Shown here: one piece after another, positions 45,933 to 58,110 of the stretch
Layout of the letters: each line of letters starts with the position of its first letter
Position numbering within the stretch: position 1 is the stretch's first letter
Source of the DNA: Spirometra erinaceieuropaei
Lineage: Eukaryota; Platyhelminthes; Cestoda; Diphyllobothriidea; Diphyllobothriidae
Length of the DNA stretch: 64,000 bases
NCBI GenBank assembly: GCA_902702965.1
Contig: CACRXP010000154.1
Location: forward strand, 930,242-994,241
Reading direction: 5' to 3'
Notes under the pieces: generated by a model
Database searches by the model: none
What the model saw: the letters and a program-made list of their open reading frames with translations, nothing else
Told to the model about the DNA's origin: nothing
Made by a program: the position numbers and the translations under genes

Positions 45933-48900
45933 GCTAGTATGAATTTTTCACCGACTCTCCGTGTCCTTACAAATCCAAAGCTATTTCATAGATTGCATGC
46001 AGAAACCTATGTTTTCTTGCGGTCATTTTATAGTGCTTTATGTCTTCATCAAAAGATTTTCTGAAGACATGCATTCTGCATTTTTAAAGAAAGACTTGTT
46101 TCCAAATAACTGTAAACCCCAACTTCAGTTACACTCGTATTTCGGGCATCAAAAATCACGAGCTGTATGCGTTTTTCGTGCCTTTTTGCCATTAATAGGT
46201 GCTATCTAACACTCTTAGAAGTGTGAAATAAAGGTGGACACTATATCGTTTGCCTCATAAGTGACATTACTAAACGGCAAGATATCTTGTTGATTGAATA
46301 GGCGTTTCATGTCCACAAAAGTATTATGGTGACAAACTTACTTAAGCACAACAATACCAAATATTCAAGTAGACAATGTGCAAATGACGTGAGCTGTTGC
46401 GAAATGAGTACAATAAAGGATTATAGAGCATTTTCAAAAACTGTTTCAGATTACCTAAGCTCATACTTTCTACCTTCGTGGAATACTGATTCAGGGGTTG
46501 ACCTGGTCCGGGTCTCTGTATCACCGATTTTCACTTGCTGCTTTCTCCCTCCTGATGTCGATCTAGAAAGTACTATTATAACATTATTTTTATTTGTCTG
46601 TTACAAGTAGGTTCAAGGGCTCTTCGTATGAATCCCCATGCAAATTGGATAGTGGTAACGGAGGAAGCTGATAATTTGTGTGATGCTGCCTCCAGATACA
46701 CTGATGTTTCTAAGTTCATGATGGTTTCTTCTGAGAGCTGCAATGTGTTTTTATTCATGTAAACTGTATAAATGGCATTGAAACATTCTGGAGTGTATGA
46801 AATTGTCGCAGCGGACATTTTGCGTCGTCGATAAGAATCCCGTCTTTGACGTAACTGCACTAAAAAGCAGGTTGACGTTGACAGAGAGAAGATTTTACTA
46901 GAAGCACCCTTAAGAGACCCACCTCCCGGTATAGGACAAAGATAGAGCCGTTGGCACAGGTTAGTGTTGCAGTCAGATATACGAATGGGTTTGGGATTAA
47001 AGCCAGCACCAAATCCTTATTCTAAATTCAACACTACTAGTAAACCCCAGCCCCAGTGCTAAGCCAAAAAAGCCGTTAATAAATTCTTGAATTACTGAGT
47101 CAGATGCTTCTCAAAGGTGCGTATCACAGAAGTCTTTTCACAAACCAGAAAGATCAGTCCTAAAAAAGCATATATATAAGCATAACCGCACTTCTTTCAT
47201 CGTGACTGTTATTCTTATCTGGCTACGAGATTCTCGGACACAAGCGCCCTGTAAACGTAGTGTTGGATAACGAAATCCTGAATTCGAAATAGAAAATCGG
47301 AACAAAAACACAATGTTGCTATCAGCAACCACAGCCTTACAACGTACTCATCGAAGAGTGATATTCTGTGGAGTGGCCAGACTCTTTAATGGCATATTTA
47401 TGGGGTTTTCAATGGTTCGCAAGGCCAGTGTCCCTATAGCGCAACTGTATCTTGTCAGGACACACTAACGTATGGACTAGTAGGGCCACACCCCCAAGTT
47501 TGCCGACGATCATTGTTTCCCCTAATTAAGTTCACGACGGTAGAACCTGGGGACACCACATGTCTTTCGACTTCGTCTTCCCTTCCACCCCCACGTCGCA
47601 GCATCCACAGATGGAAACTGGGGGGAGGGGGGGAGATGTTCTGGTGCAAAATTACGACGTCAGCGGGAGTCACCAAAAGCTTTGTATGTCATCAACATCC
47701 CTGGGCATCGCCTCATAACAGACTTCACCTTCTATGAGTAGATTAGAGAGAAAATTAGGTGGCATTTGTGGAATCAGCATTCTCTCCGCTGATCGCGAAA
47801 ATCTTCCCTCAACTCACCGAACGCTTGGTTGCGCAAAGTATCAGACGAGGTCCTGCAGTCGATGGGCCGGTGTAAGCCTCGCAAGTACCACCTTTTGCCG
47901 TGATGACCGGCTAGAGCAATCACTGAAAGTGGTTGACTCCAGTTCCCAATATGCAATGGGAGTGAAAACCGTGGGAATTGGAAAAGATAAACAACAACAG
48001 TCAGGAACGCCAATGACACGTTGCTAGTGTTAATTCGCTAAAGTGGCATCGTTTTCGCATCGGAGTTCGAGTTTTTGCTTGGCATTTCGGTGATTTAGAA
48101 TACACGGCAGTTTGTCTTCTGGTAAGGAGAACGAAGCACTATACCTCGAGCTCCCTTGAGAGCAAACAATTACCTGAACTCACTTTTCGGGTGGAGAGCG
48201 CCTGTAAATGCCAGAATAGGGTCAACGGGGTAATGCCCTGCCTCAAAAGTGGTCCCGGGGCGGTAGAATGAAAACGCCTGTCACACCGAATGTCCGTTTT
48301 CAATGGAGCAACAAAGCTCCTGACACGAACTTGCAGGCTTAATTCAGATTTGGATGATGCAACTGATCCGAGGCACTAGACGTGTTCAGCGGGAAAAGAA
48401 ACTGCAGTGCAAATTATGGCCGCGACCTAGAACAAATAGCGTTTGCCGGGAGTGTAAGTGCACGTTTTCTTTCTATTCCGTCCCAAGGAATAGGCGTTAG
48501 AACTAATAACAGGAGTGAGTAACTGGCAGAAGAAAACTCCCTCGTGAAAATGCAGGTATGGTTGAAGTTTGGCCATAAACACTGGGCGTGAGCACTGGGA
48601 GGGCTTAGGAGAAAAAGTGTTAGTAAGAAGAACGACTGAGGCCTGGCCAAGGAGTTGTAAGGCACGAGTGTATGTTGTAAGCCCCCTACCCCATTGCTTT
48701 TCAAAGAATAGGGGCCGTGGACGAGAGCAGGGGGGGATGGAGGAATGGAGGGTGCTTCGCCAGTTGAATGCCAGACAGCAGTGAGAAATGCGTTCTCTAC
48801 TGGACGAGACAGAATGGGAAGCTAGATCCCATGAATGCCATTCTTACGAAAGGCAAATGAAGTGAATTCAGGGTCCAAAAAACTTGGGAGATATGTTCTG

Positions 48901-49671
48901 TATAATCTGAGCGCTCCCAGGGCACTTATAACGGAAAGCAATTGTATCGAAAGAGCATAATAGACAATGCGTGCAGAAGGTCCTGAAAAAATGACTACGT
49001 GCTGCCTATTGAGTCTAGGCTAGTAAGGGTTTCGTCAGGACAGTCAGAGGGTTAAATGAATGACTATTTAGTAACTTAAACAATAGGAATATTCTATTTT
49101 TAATTTGTGGATTGGGAGGTGAGTAAGGTTTGTGACTTTGCGGTCAGTAGTTCTTTCTCCTGTACCCTCCAAACCACAAATACAACCATCAACTAAATTT
49201 TTATTCCTTTTCGACAGGAGTTTTTTTCACTGCTGGCTTGATTTGTGTTTAACGCTTCCCTGAAAAGGCCTGCAAACTGGCATTAAACAAAATAACGATA
49301 ATAATTATTATTATTTGGCAGCGTTATTCTCAGATCAAATTTTTATTTTCCCCACACCGGTCGATTCTTTTAAGAAGATGCTGAACGAATTTAATCATCT
49401 TCTGCGGGGGGATTAAAGAGAAATTGTAATATGGTATGGCCAGAAGCGCTGCTTATGGACGTTGGTTCAAATTTCTCAGTTTTAGGATTCCGAAGGAAAA
49501 TGCCGACCAGTATGCGTACCTCGGAAACACAGTGTAAACGTCAAATGACTGAGACTCCTGGAGTACAATATAATCAGATCTTTTATATCTCTTGATACTG
49601 CTATGCTACGACCGTCGACGCGCAATTGGGATGAACGACCCTCGTCGACAGTCATAACTGATTCAGAGGTG
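45933..49671. other. No supported gene
   Basis: Several frames of 60-97 codons on both strands, none with a recognisable domain or shared repeat. Confidence 0.4.
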
Positions 49672-49862
49672 TTTTGGCAGATTTCCAATCATTCACTTTG
49701 ACCCAACTGTGAAAAAGTCAGCGCCTCGGTGGATTCGAACCCACGACAGCAAGGGGAGGCATTAGTACAGCCAGGTGGCTAGAGCGTTGGCTGAACTAAA
49801 GCCTCCCATTTATGTCATGCGTTCGAATCCCACCGAGGTACCGAGTTTTTCACAGTTGGGAC
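49672..49862. repeat. Foldback tRNA-like element, shortened copy
   Basis: Same ends as 27184-27597 (TTTTGGCAGATT left flank, TGACCCAACTGTGAAAAA, and TTTTTCACAGTTGGGACA right). The two tRNA-like halves now join directly near 49770, so both lack part of the 5' half or the spacer. Box B copies GTTCGAATCC remain on both strands. Confidence 0.7.
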
Positions 49863-50157
49863 AAAATGAGTCATAACTGAGTATACGATCTAAAGGGAGA
49901 GGTGGGCGTCGTATGCAACACCATTGGATAAAGGACTGTGGGTTATTTTGTAAGTGCTCAAACATGAGGTCACGATCTCCGCGACCGTATCGATAAGGAC
50001 AGGTATTATTTATATCCCCCCTGACAGAACCTGAGGGCACGAACCGCCGTAATACAAGTGGACTTGAGCCAAATTCCAGGGAAAATGGGGTAAGGGTTAG
50101 AGTTAAGAGTGGGGCTAGTGCCAATAGAAGCGAAGAGACGAGTCCCATGAAGAGGAA

Positions 50158-50215
50158 GAAGCAGAAGAAGAAGAAGAAGAAGAAGAAGAAGAAGAAGAAA
50201 AAGAAAAAGAAGAAG
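50158..50215. repeat. (GAA)n tract at a PLE terminus
   Basis: AAG/GAA tract directly left of the inverted PLE terminal motif at 50221. Confidence 0.9.
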
Positions 50216-50331
50216 AGGACACGATCGCTGGGACAAGAGCTTAATTAGCCTGACGTTTCGGATTCCTGCTCGAACCCATAATCAGAGACAAAAGCAGATA
50301 CGGGTGGTTCATGCAACCATCAGGCGTCAGG

Positions 50332-50665
50332 TAATGAAACCAAAAGACCCACTGCCACGACTAGAAACGTTTAGAGTCGTTTATCGGATCTGGTGCAGTT
50401 GCGGACAAGGCAACTACGTCGGGGAAACCGGAGGACAACTCTGAACGCGAATAGCCGAACACGCTGCAGCGGTGCGAAGAAATGACGCCAACTATCAAGT
50501 TGCGGCGCACTCGCCGAGATCCGACCACACATTCAATTTCGACGAGGCCGAAATTCTCTCAAGAGGTGACAACCGCGTGAACCAGGAGCTACTTGGATCA
50601 TGGTTTACTGCCCCCAGTCGATTAACAAGTGCAATGAACTTTCCCTTCCAAACTCGATGCTAAGA
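50332..50665 (+). pseudogene. GIY-YIG nuclease of PLE family B
   Basis: KPKDPLPRLETFRVVYRIWC, S, CGQGNYVGETGGQL, a stop (TGA), then TRIAEHAAAVRRNDANYQVA, HS, and DHTFNFDEAEILSRGDNRVN. The NYVGETG box and the CSC start are intact; one stop breaks the frame and the end after SWF is worn. It is clearly a different lineage from the protein at 13555-15267, which has VYVGHTG. Confidence 0.8.
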
Positions 50666-50742
50666 CTTCGGTTAGGCGAGTATTAGCCACGCAGGGAGCG
50701 CACAAGTGAACACTTTCCCCAACTCTAGGGTTGGTGGATCAA

Positions 50743-50794
50743 GCAATCATCACACCAACACCCAACGCACGTTGGGTGTTGGTGTGATGATTGC
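50743..50794. repeat. Perfect 25-base inverted repeat
   Basis: Arms GCAATCATCACACCAACACC-CAACG and its exact complement, with CA between them. The arm sequence is the one seen once in the other PLE B copies (17885-17910 and 2328-2345), so one side is an inverted duplicate. Confidence 0.95.
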
Positions 50795-50934
50795 GAATGT
50801 CGGCCATCAAACAATTAGCGCACCAAGTGCAACGATCCCTGATGAAGGGGGGGGGGCAGCCGTGAATGTTCATAGGTGTGCGGTAGCATGACGACTGCAT
50901 CCTATAAATACTGCTGTCCCTTGTGTATGAACCA

Positions 50935-51135
50935 CCCTTGCGGCCTCCCTCGTCTCCGGTCTTCTTGACTCTGTCTTGACACCGGGCCCAGGCGGGGGAG
51001 GAGGAGAGAGTATAGGTAGATGCAGCGCAAGTCTACTGTCACTATAAACCCCTGCGCAAGTCACCGTCCCTGCTCCAACCTGCTGTGGGGCACACGGTGG
51101 ACATCATCGAAATCGATGGTCGAACTGTCATGAAC
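50935..51135 (+). repeat. Dispersed repeat R inside PLE family B
   Basis: GGTCTTCTTGACTCTGTCTTG through CACTATAAACCCCTGCGCAAG to GATGGTCGAACTGTCATG; shared with 7600-7850. Confidence 0.65.
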
Positions 51136-51150
51136 CACCCGTATTTGCTG

Positions 51151-51196
51151 TTATCTCTGATGAAGGGTTCGAGTAGGAATCCGAAACGTCAGGCTA
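51151..51196 (+). ncRNA. Hammerhead motif at the 3' end of PLE family B
   Basis: CTGATGA at 51157-51163, stem II GGGTTC/GGAATCC (one G-U), GAAA at 51183-51186, ACGT, GTC, then AGGCT. Stem I pairs in its three inner positions. Confidence 0.6.
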
Positions 51197-51239
51197 ATAA
51201 AGCTACTGTCCCAGCAATCGTGTCACCCCCTTCAAGAGG

Positions 51240-53091
51240 GGCTAGTGTTAAGGCCAAGCTTAGGGTTACGGTGAAGGTTTGTATCAATATTAGGATTAAA
51301 GCGCAAGGCTATTCACCCCTCCTGAAATTTACCGCAAGACCGCCTTTAATAGGTATGCAGGGCTTTCCTATCCCATTTCCAGTTTAAGGGGCCATATAAG
51401 CGATTCTGACTTTTGACATAAGCAAGTAACAAGCCGCTAAAATACTGGAAGAGTTGGCTAATCTGCAATATGGCAGGCTCATTCATGGGTAAAGAGAAGG
51501 GTGGTTGCGGGCTAACTCCCCGTTACAAAAAACGCCGCTCCTCATACATGCGAGGCCGAAGACAAAAGTGGCCATAGCAGCACGCTGTGTCCGAGATTTA
51601 TGATAAGAACCTATGGCGTTTGGAAATGTTCCCCTATCTCAGATGAATGAATCCTCGTGAAGATAAGAGCGCGGTCCGCACCAACATATGTTTCAGTAGC
51701 CCTAAAGTAGGCTGTGCAAAGGGCGTAACCTCCGGTCGGGAATGTTATGAATGATCAAAGAAAGGAATCTGGTGTGTTTCAAACTATCGAGCCTTTGGAA
51801 ATTCATGGAAAGGTACTCCTGATAGCTAATGATATGTTATACAGCATGAGATCACACTGTTGTCAGTGTCTTCAGAAACCTCGAACCTACAGTGGTGGTG
51901 CCTGCCGATCGAAAATCACCAAAGCTTGTAGAACGGTTCACGTGAGAAGAGAGACAGTGCGTGTCTCCCTACAGAAGCCTAGAAAGATTCCCCATTCGAA
52001 GGTAAGATGAGATTTTCTGCGCAGGGAGCATGTAAGTGTAGCTCTTGAATAAGTCTTCAAAGTGCTCACTGGAATCCTACTCAGGCATGGATTATGTGTT
52101 TGAAGAAAATACCAAGTTGCTACAGCCAGTTCAAAGGGGTAAAATAAAGAGTTTCGGGGAACATATTGGTCCAATTATCGGGGAACGGAACTAAACCGGT
52201 AGAGGTAGCAATAAATGATTGGTAAAAAAGGACACTGGGATTCGTAACGGTCATCTCGACACCGGCTGCATCTTGAACGTTGGGAAACTGATTTCTTGTG
52301 AGTTTTCATTGTTTACAGAAAACGTAGCCTTACATTTAGCGAAAGTATTAGAATGAAAACGGTCCTCACGGCATGCCGTCTTTTTTGGTCAAAACCGTAG
52401 CCCGTTTAAAAATACGGCGAATTAGGACCAGAGGTGTAATATGGTTCCAAAGTGAAAGACGGCGGGGATACCTTCGTTGTTAACGTCAGTCATACGACAG
52501 CAACCACAACGTGAACCGAGTGATCTCTAAACTTCGCAAAATTCAGCATTACAAAGATACACATCTCAGGCAAGGAAGACGTCAATCGGACATGAAATCT
52601 GGGACGTTTGGTTTTCTCTTCCGAAAAGAGTGATCGGAAAACCTACATTCGCTTCGAGACAAGTGAACAATCAAATACGATGGCCAAAGGGTTTCAAGTG
52701 AACCTAGTGATGATAAGGGAGAAATTGCCGATATTCCGGGCTTCGAGTTAGGCCTACAACATTCTAGAACCGGGTCGCTGAATCCAACAAACTGCAGGAA
52801 GATGAAAGCCACCCCCTGCAGCATGAAATGTCTCCGAGTCCCAACTGACTTCGAAGGACGGCGATAAACACGACCAATAAGTGAGGTTATCACCTATCAC
52901 CCACGGTATGGATGCTGGCCGTTGTCGTGCAAATCTTTGCTTCATGTGAACGTCAGTTCATAGTGGTAATTTGAAAACTGCATGCAACCAGGAAGCGGGA
53001 ACTCGGAGTCCGTAACGTAGAGCGTTATCCATACCACAGTAGCAGGAAAAATGTCTGGGTGGTGGATGAACAAAAAGTTTTAAAGTGAAGG
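51240..53091. other. No supported gene
   Basis: Frames up to 103 codons; nothing recognised. Confidence 0.4.
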
Positions 53092-54073
53092 TACAGTGAG
53101 TGACCTATCTCATGAAATGTTGGCTGAAATTCTGAAATGCGTTTTCGATTAGGAACGATTACTTGGTCGCGATTGTAATACTGACTATTTTACGGCATAC
53201 TCTTATAACATTTCGGACATGGCAGGATGTCGGCTTTTAAATGTACTTCTTTTTAATTTCCGTAAAAAATTACTACTTAAGTAGCAGGCATTTTTCCGAT
53301 TGATTTTCGATGGTCTTGCAAATTCTAATATATTTTATAGAAACCATGAATAAAAATATGCTTTCTTTTAGTCACTCAATAGAGAATCACGTCTTCTTTA
53401 TATTTTATACTTAAGCAAGAATTATAATTAGGTTTTAAAAAAGTTTCTAATTATGAGACTTTTTAAGACCGCGAAATGTCAATTCACGTAGCATCGTACC
53501 TGGCCGTTTACCACTGCTCCTCATGAAAGGAACAACATGGTCTGCATCAATTGCAAAATTTCATGGACCCTGTATGATATCTCTTTAATGACATAGCAAA
53601 ATATGTGATTTTCTTTACGCGGAACGCATGCACCTTGTAGAGTGAAATCACTAAGCGCTAATGCAACGAATGATCAGGCTCCAAATTATTCGACAATTGG
53701 AAATCTTTTTTAACACCTAATTATACCCCTTCCTTAAGCATAAAATATAAAGAAGACGTGATTTTCTATTAAATGAGTAAAAGAAAGCATATTTGTATTT
53801 ATGTTTTCTATAAAATATATTAGAATTTGCAAGACCATCGAAAATCAATCGGTAAAATACATGCTACATAAGTAGTCATTTTTTACCGACTACGCTTTCT
53901 ACAGGAGATTGAAAAGAAGTTCATTTAAAAGCCGACATCCTGCCAAGTCTGAAATGTTATAAGTGCATGCCGCAAGATAAGCAGAATTACAACCGCGACC
54001 AAGTAATCCTTCCTATCCAAGAACGCATTTCAGAATTTCAGCCAACATTTCATGAGATAGGTCACTCACTGTA
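53092..54073. mobile_element. Foldback MITE, family 1, copy 1
   Basis: A 982-base non-coding element with ends TACAGTGAGTGACCTATCTC and the exact inverse. The terminal inverted repeats run inward for roughly 400 bases: GATTTTCGATGGTCTTGCAA mirrors TTGCAAGACCATCGAAAATC. Confidence 0.88.
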
Positions 54074-55690
54074 TCTTATTTGGCAGACACCTGACATTTA
54101 GGATGCATTGGACACTCTAATAATGGGTACACGGACGTGGAATTGAAAGGTAAATGTGGAAGAGATGGCTGGTCAATAATAAAAGCAAGACAAGGTTGCA
54201 AATGGGACCAATAAGGGGAAATAGTTCAACCGATTACTGCTTTAGTGATACTGTGGACCAGATGAGCTCATTTATTTGAAGGAAGCACTCCTGTTGGACG
54301 CCTGGTAGAGCGAAGTGGGCGCAGCGTTAAACTTGGAAGCAGAAACTTTACTAATGGACGAAAACATTAACGAACTGGTCTTAACTGCCTCGATATAAGA
54401 CTTGATGACAGATGGAAAGGTCCCATGTTTGGGCTATTAGGGGCAATCGGAAGACGGAAGATCTCTCAGTTTTATTTGTTTAATATCCGAGTGCGGAAAA
54501 CAGTACCTTAGCTTGCCTTAAAACCAGGTAAGATAGGGCTGCGGTCGAAGGCTTTTTTGATTGCTTTGAGATTCCCGAAGTTGGATTCAGGTTAAGTTCT
54601 CTCTAGAATAACCCTTCTCATGTGATAACTAGGATACCCTGAGGCCTAATATGACTCGCACACTTACATAGCAGGAAGAAAAGTTGGTGTGAACTTTCAA
54701 GGCTTCCGCCATTATCATTTGTCCTATCGTTCCAAAAGGGATGAGGTCAGTTTCCATGAAAAAAAAGATTAGAAGTTAGAGGACGTTTAAGGACTATGTG
54801 GTTGTACTCAGTTTCTTTGTAAAACCCGAAGTTCGACGGCAGAGGTCTAGACAAAAAAGGGGGGAGGAGAATCCTACAAAGCAGACGGATAATTGGCAAT
54901 ATTGCGCGGAGGAAGGCAGACCTACATTTTATCCGTCGCTTGCTGTCTGTCTGACTACTCCAAATCTTGTTCTAACGTCGTCGATTGATTTGGCTCAAGT
55001 ATCCTTTATGTTCCAGCCAGAACTCTGGCACACTCCACAAGATTGACTGAAGGAAATGAGATCGCATGTACGTCGGTAAGGTCATCTGCATGCTGCAAAC
55101 CCGGCTGCACTAACGTGCACTGGTGTCAGAACACCAAAACACAAACCCGCAGGTCGCAACGCAAATAAAGAGGGAAATACGTTCATCGATATTGCTGACG
55201 CGCATACCCCACTCGAAGGAGTGCACGAGACGAAAGACAAATCCTCGGGGTGCACTTCTGGAACAGAGAGTAGAACGGTCGACAGTTCCACCCCCCCACA
55301 ATCTACCGTCCTATGTATCGCGGCTGAACAAAGCAAAGTGGCTACCAAAAAATGCGAATTCGAAACTCAGCCTGATATCTCCCTAGCCAATTGATATTTA
55401 CGAAGTCCCAGGCTGAGAAAGAGGGAGGGAAGGAAATCAAGACATCATCAAAAGGATATGTACGCCCGACTATTGACCGACATTCATTTACTACTGTTCG
55501 CATAGGTGCATTTGCTAAAGACAGGGACACTTAACAGTGGAAGCAGCAGGTAATTGCTTTGCCACAGCAACTGTGCCTAGAGAAAGTGATTCGGGTCATG
55601 TTCTGCAGAAGATGGCATGATATATCCGATGACGGACCTTGGCTACCATTGGAGTGGCCACCGCCTTCCGTGCGTTTACAGTGGTCCACT
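54074..55690. other. No supported gene
   Basis: Frames below 95 codons without domains. Confidence 0.4.
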
Positions 55691-55885
55691 GTGTTCAATG
55701 AATTAAACTATCCGACTGTTCGACCGTCGTGACTAACGATTTCCACCGTGTGCTCCACAGCAAGGTGAGGGGAACTACGGTGACTTACTCGTGAATTAGT
55801 TCATAGTGATAGCAGACTTGCGCCGCATCTATCACATTCTCTCCTCCGCCTCCACCTTAGGCCGTTGTCGGGACACAATCAAGAA
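55690..55885 (-). repeat. Dispersed repeat R, fragment
   Basis: Reverse complement of the GGCGGAGGAGAGAATGTGATAGATG / CACTATGAAC / GTCACCGT / GGAGCACACGGTGGAAATC part of repeat R. Confidence 0.55.
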
Positions 55886-56160
55886 GACCGGAGGTTGGAG
55901 AGGGTACAGGTGGCTGGCATGGCAAGACCTCCACCTAGGCGAACCACCTCACCCCCTGGTCCGCAACAAACACTTGACTCGTATAGATCTGTGCAATGAT
56001 TTACCGTACTAACAACACAGGTATTAGCTAAAAGCCCAGACACGCGTGTTTCCCCGATCTTATGCCGCTGCCTGACACAGCTGCGAGGGCTTCGGCTCGT
56101 CAGTGGGTCCCCCAGCTTTCCCCGTGTGTTTTCTGGTATATGAACTCCAGTTTCAACTTG

Positions 56161-56567
56161 CCTTGTTTACTTTCCGAAGAAATTAATGCGCGAACTTGGA
56201 GTAAATCTTTCGAAACGGGCCTTTTCAGGCACGCTCCAAATTTTGATATGAATATTTGAGCTGAAATCCATCAGCTGCTGCGGAATAACCGCTTAATATT
56301 CAAAAACCGCCAACAGGCAGCCAGTAGTATAGATATGTGCAATGATTTACCGTACTAACAACACAGGTATTAGTACGGTAAATCATTGCACAGATCTATA
56401 CTACTGGCTGCCTGTTGGCGGTTTGTGAATATTAAGCGGTTATTCCACGGTAGCTGATGGATTTCATCTCAAATATTCATATCAAAATTTGGAGCGTGCC
56501 TGAAAAGGCCCGTTTCGAAAGACTAACTCCAAGTTCGCGCATTAATTTCCTCGGGAATCAAACAAGG
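56161..56567. repeat. Large palindrome, about 197-base arms
   Basis: The arms 56161-56357 and 56371-56567 are nearly perfect inverted copies around a 13-base centre. The central 47 bases also occur once, directly, at 55981-56027. Confidence 0.92.
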
Positions 56568-56684
56568 CATCTTGACCCATATTTTAACCAAACACACAAA
56601 TGGGGGGGGAGCAACAGGGGTTCCATATAGCGCGACGAAAGTTAAAACTGAGCCTGCCACCACACCCCGAATGTTGGCAGTCGG

Positions 56685-57681
56685 TACAGTGAGTGACCGA
56701 TCTCATGAAATATTGGCTGAAATTCTGAAATGCGTTTTCGATTACGATGGATTACTTGGTCGCGGTTGTAATAATGATAATCCTGCGACATATTCTTATG
56801 ACATTTCGGACTCGGCAGGACGTCAGCTTTTGAATACACTGATTTTCAATCTCCTGTAGAAACCGTAGTTGGTAAAAAATGACTACGTATGTAGCAGGCA
56901 TTTTTCCCACTGATTTTCGATGGTCTTGCAAGTTCAAATATATCTTACAGAAACCATAAGCAAAAATATGCTTTCCTTTAATCGTTTGATGGACAATCAC
57001 GTCTTCTTTATATTTTATTCTCAATGAGGGCGTGTAATTAGGTTTTAATAAAGTTATTGTTATGAAATTTTTTAAGACCGAGAAATGCCCATTCATATAG
57101 CATTGTACCTGACCGTTTACCACAGCTCCTCATAAAATGTGCAACATACTTCGCATCCACCGCAAAATTTTATGAACTCTGTATAATATCTTTTTAATGG
57201 CATATAAAAATATGTGATTTTCTTTACGTTGAACGCATGCACCTTGTAGACTGATATCACTACGCGTTAATGCAACAAATGATCAGGCTCCAGATTATTC
57301 GGCAATTTGAAAACTTTTTTAAACCCTAATTATACGCCTTCCTTGATAATAAAATATAAAGAAGACGTGATTTTCTATCAAAGGATTGAACGAAGCATAT
57401 TTTTGTTTATGGTTTTTATAAGATATATTTGAATTTTCAAGACCATCGAAAATCAGTGCGAAAAATGCCTGCTACATACGTAGTCATTTTCTACCGAGTA
57501 CGGTTTCTACTGGAGATTGAAAAGCAGTCAATTCAAAAGCTGACGTCCTGCCGAGTCCGAAATGTCATAAGAATATGTCGCAAGATTATTAGTATTACAA
57601 CCGCGACCAAGTATTCCTTCGTAATCGAAAACGCATTTCAGAATTTCAGTCAATATTTCTTGAGATTTGTCACTCACTGTA
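56685..57681. mobile_element. Foldback MITE, family 1, copy 2
   Basis: A 997-base relative of 53092-54073, with ends TACAGTGAGTGACCGATCTC and the inverse GAGATTTGTCACTCACTGTA. Long inverted halves as in copy 1. The frames inside are by-products of the hairpin. Confidence 0.88.
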
Positions 57682-57696
57682 TGGTTGTGCTTTTCC

Positions 57697-57770
57697 GATA
57701 ACGCCTGTCAGAATCTAGTCTGGCCCCTGTGTTGGTCCAGCGCATCTACCGCGTTTCCCCCTTTGGGTCA
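57697..57770 (-). repeat. Dispersed repeat R, 5' fragment
   Basis: Reverse complement of GTGGTAGATGCGCTGGACCA and its flanks (7440-7505). Confidence 0.6.
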
Positions 57771-57859
57771 GGCGCGAAAACAATTTGCTTACCCTCTTGA
57801 GTTTTCAAGCTCGTCAGAGATAATAGCAACAACAAAGCAGCCTATGGATATAGAAGCTG

Positions 57860-58110
57860 TTAACCAAACAACGATCAGTGGCGCAATTCTGGAGGTGACT
57901 GCGGAGGCTTCCGTACGTCGGCTCCAGATCGATAAATGAGCGACTGACTAAGTTCTCATCCGAGGTCCAAGTTTTAATCAATTCCTCGTTTGCCTTTCTT
58001 CCAGCGACGGCGATATTCTTGATGGCCGCGACGTTATGCAACGCGTGACCCGCTCCGAAGGTGCGGGCGGCGACTTCTGATAATCCGTCACCCCGTCGCG
58101 TGTACACGAT
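57860..58110 (-). pseudogene. GIY-YIG C-terminal remnant of a PLE
   Basis: The minus strand reads EVAARTFGAGHALHNVAAIK, then NIAVAGRKANEELIKTWTSD and ENLVSRSFIDLEPTYGSLRS. It aligns by pattern with the end of the 570-residue protein (EFLEAWHSNSNSIN, VDLDAQYEGLRSRF). No start of the nuclease domain is seen. Confidence 0.55.

Larger units (their letters stand above)
50221..51226 (+). mobile_element. PLE family B copy with inverted termini
   Basis: Inverted terminal motif at 50221-50291, nuclease remnant (50332-50665), perfect palindrome (50743-50794), repeat R (50935-51135) and sense terminal motif (51151-51226). This is the same layout as the best copy at 13-15 kb: sense terminus downstream of the coding part, antisense terminus upstream. 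Confidence 0.75.

Noticed and set aside
56752..57701. Frames of 123 and 90 codons
   Set aside because: They lie in the inverted halves of a foldback MITE; similar peptides on both strands come from the hairpin.
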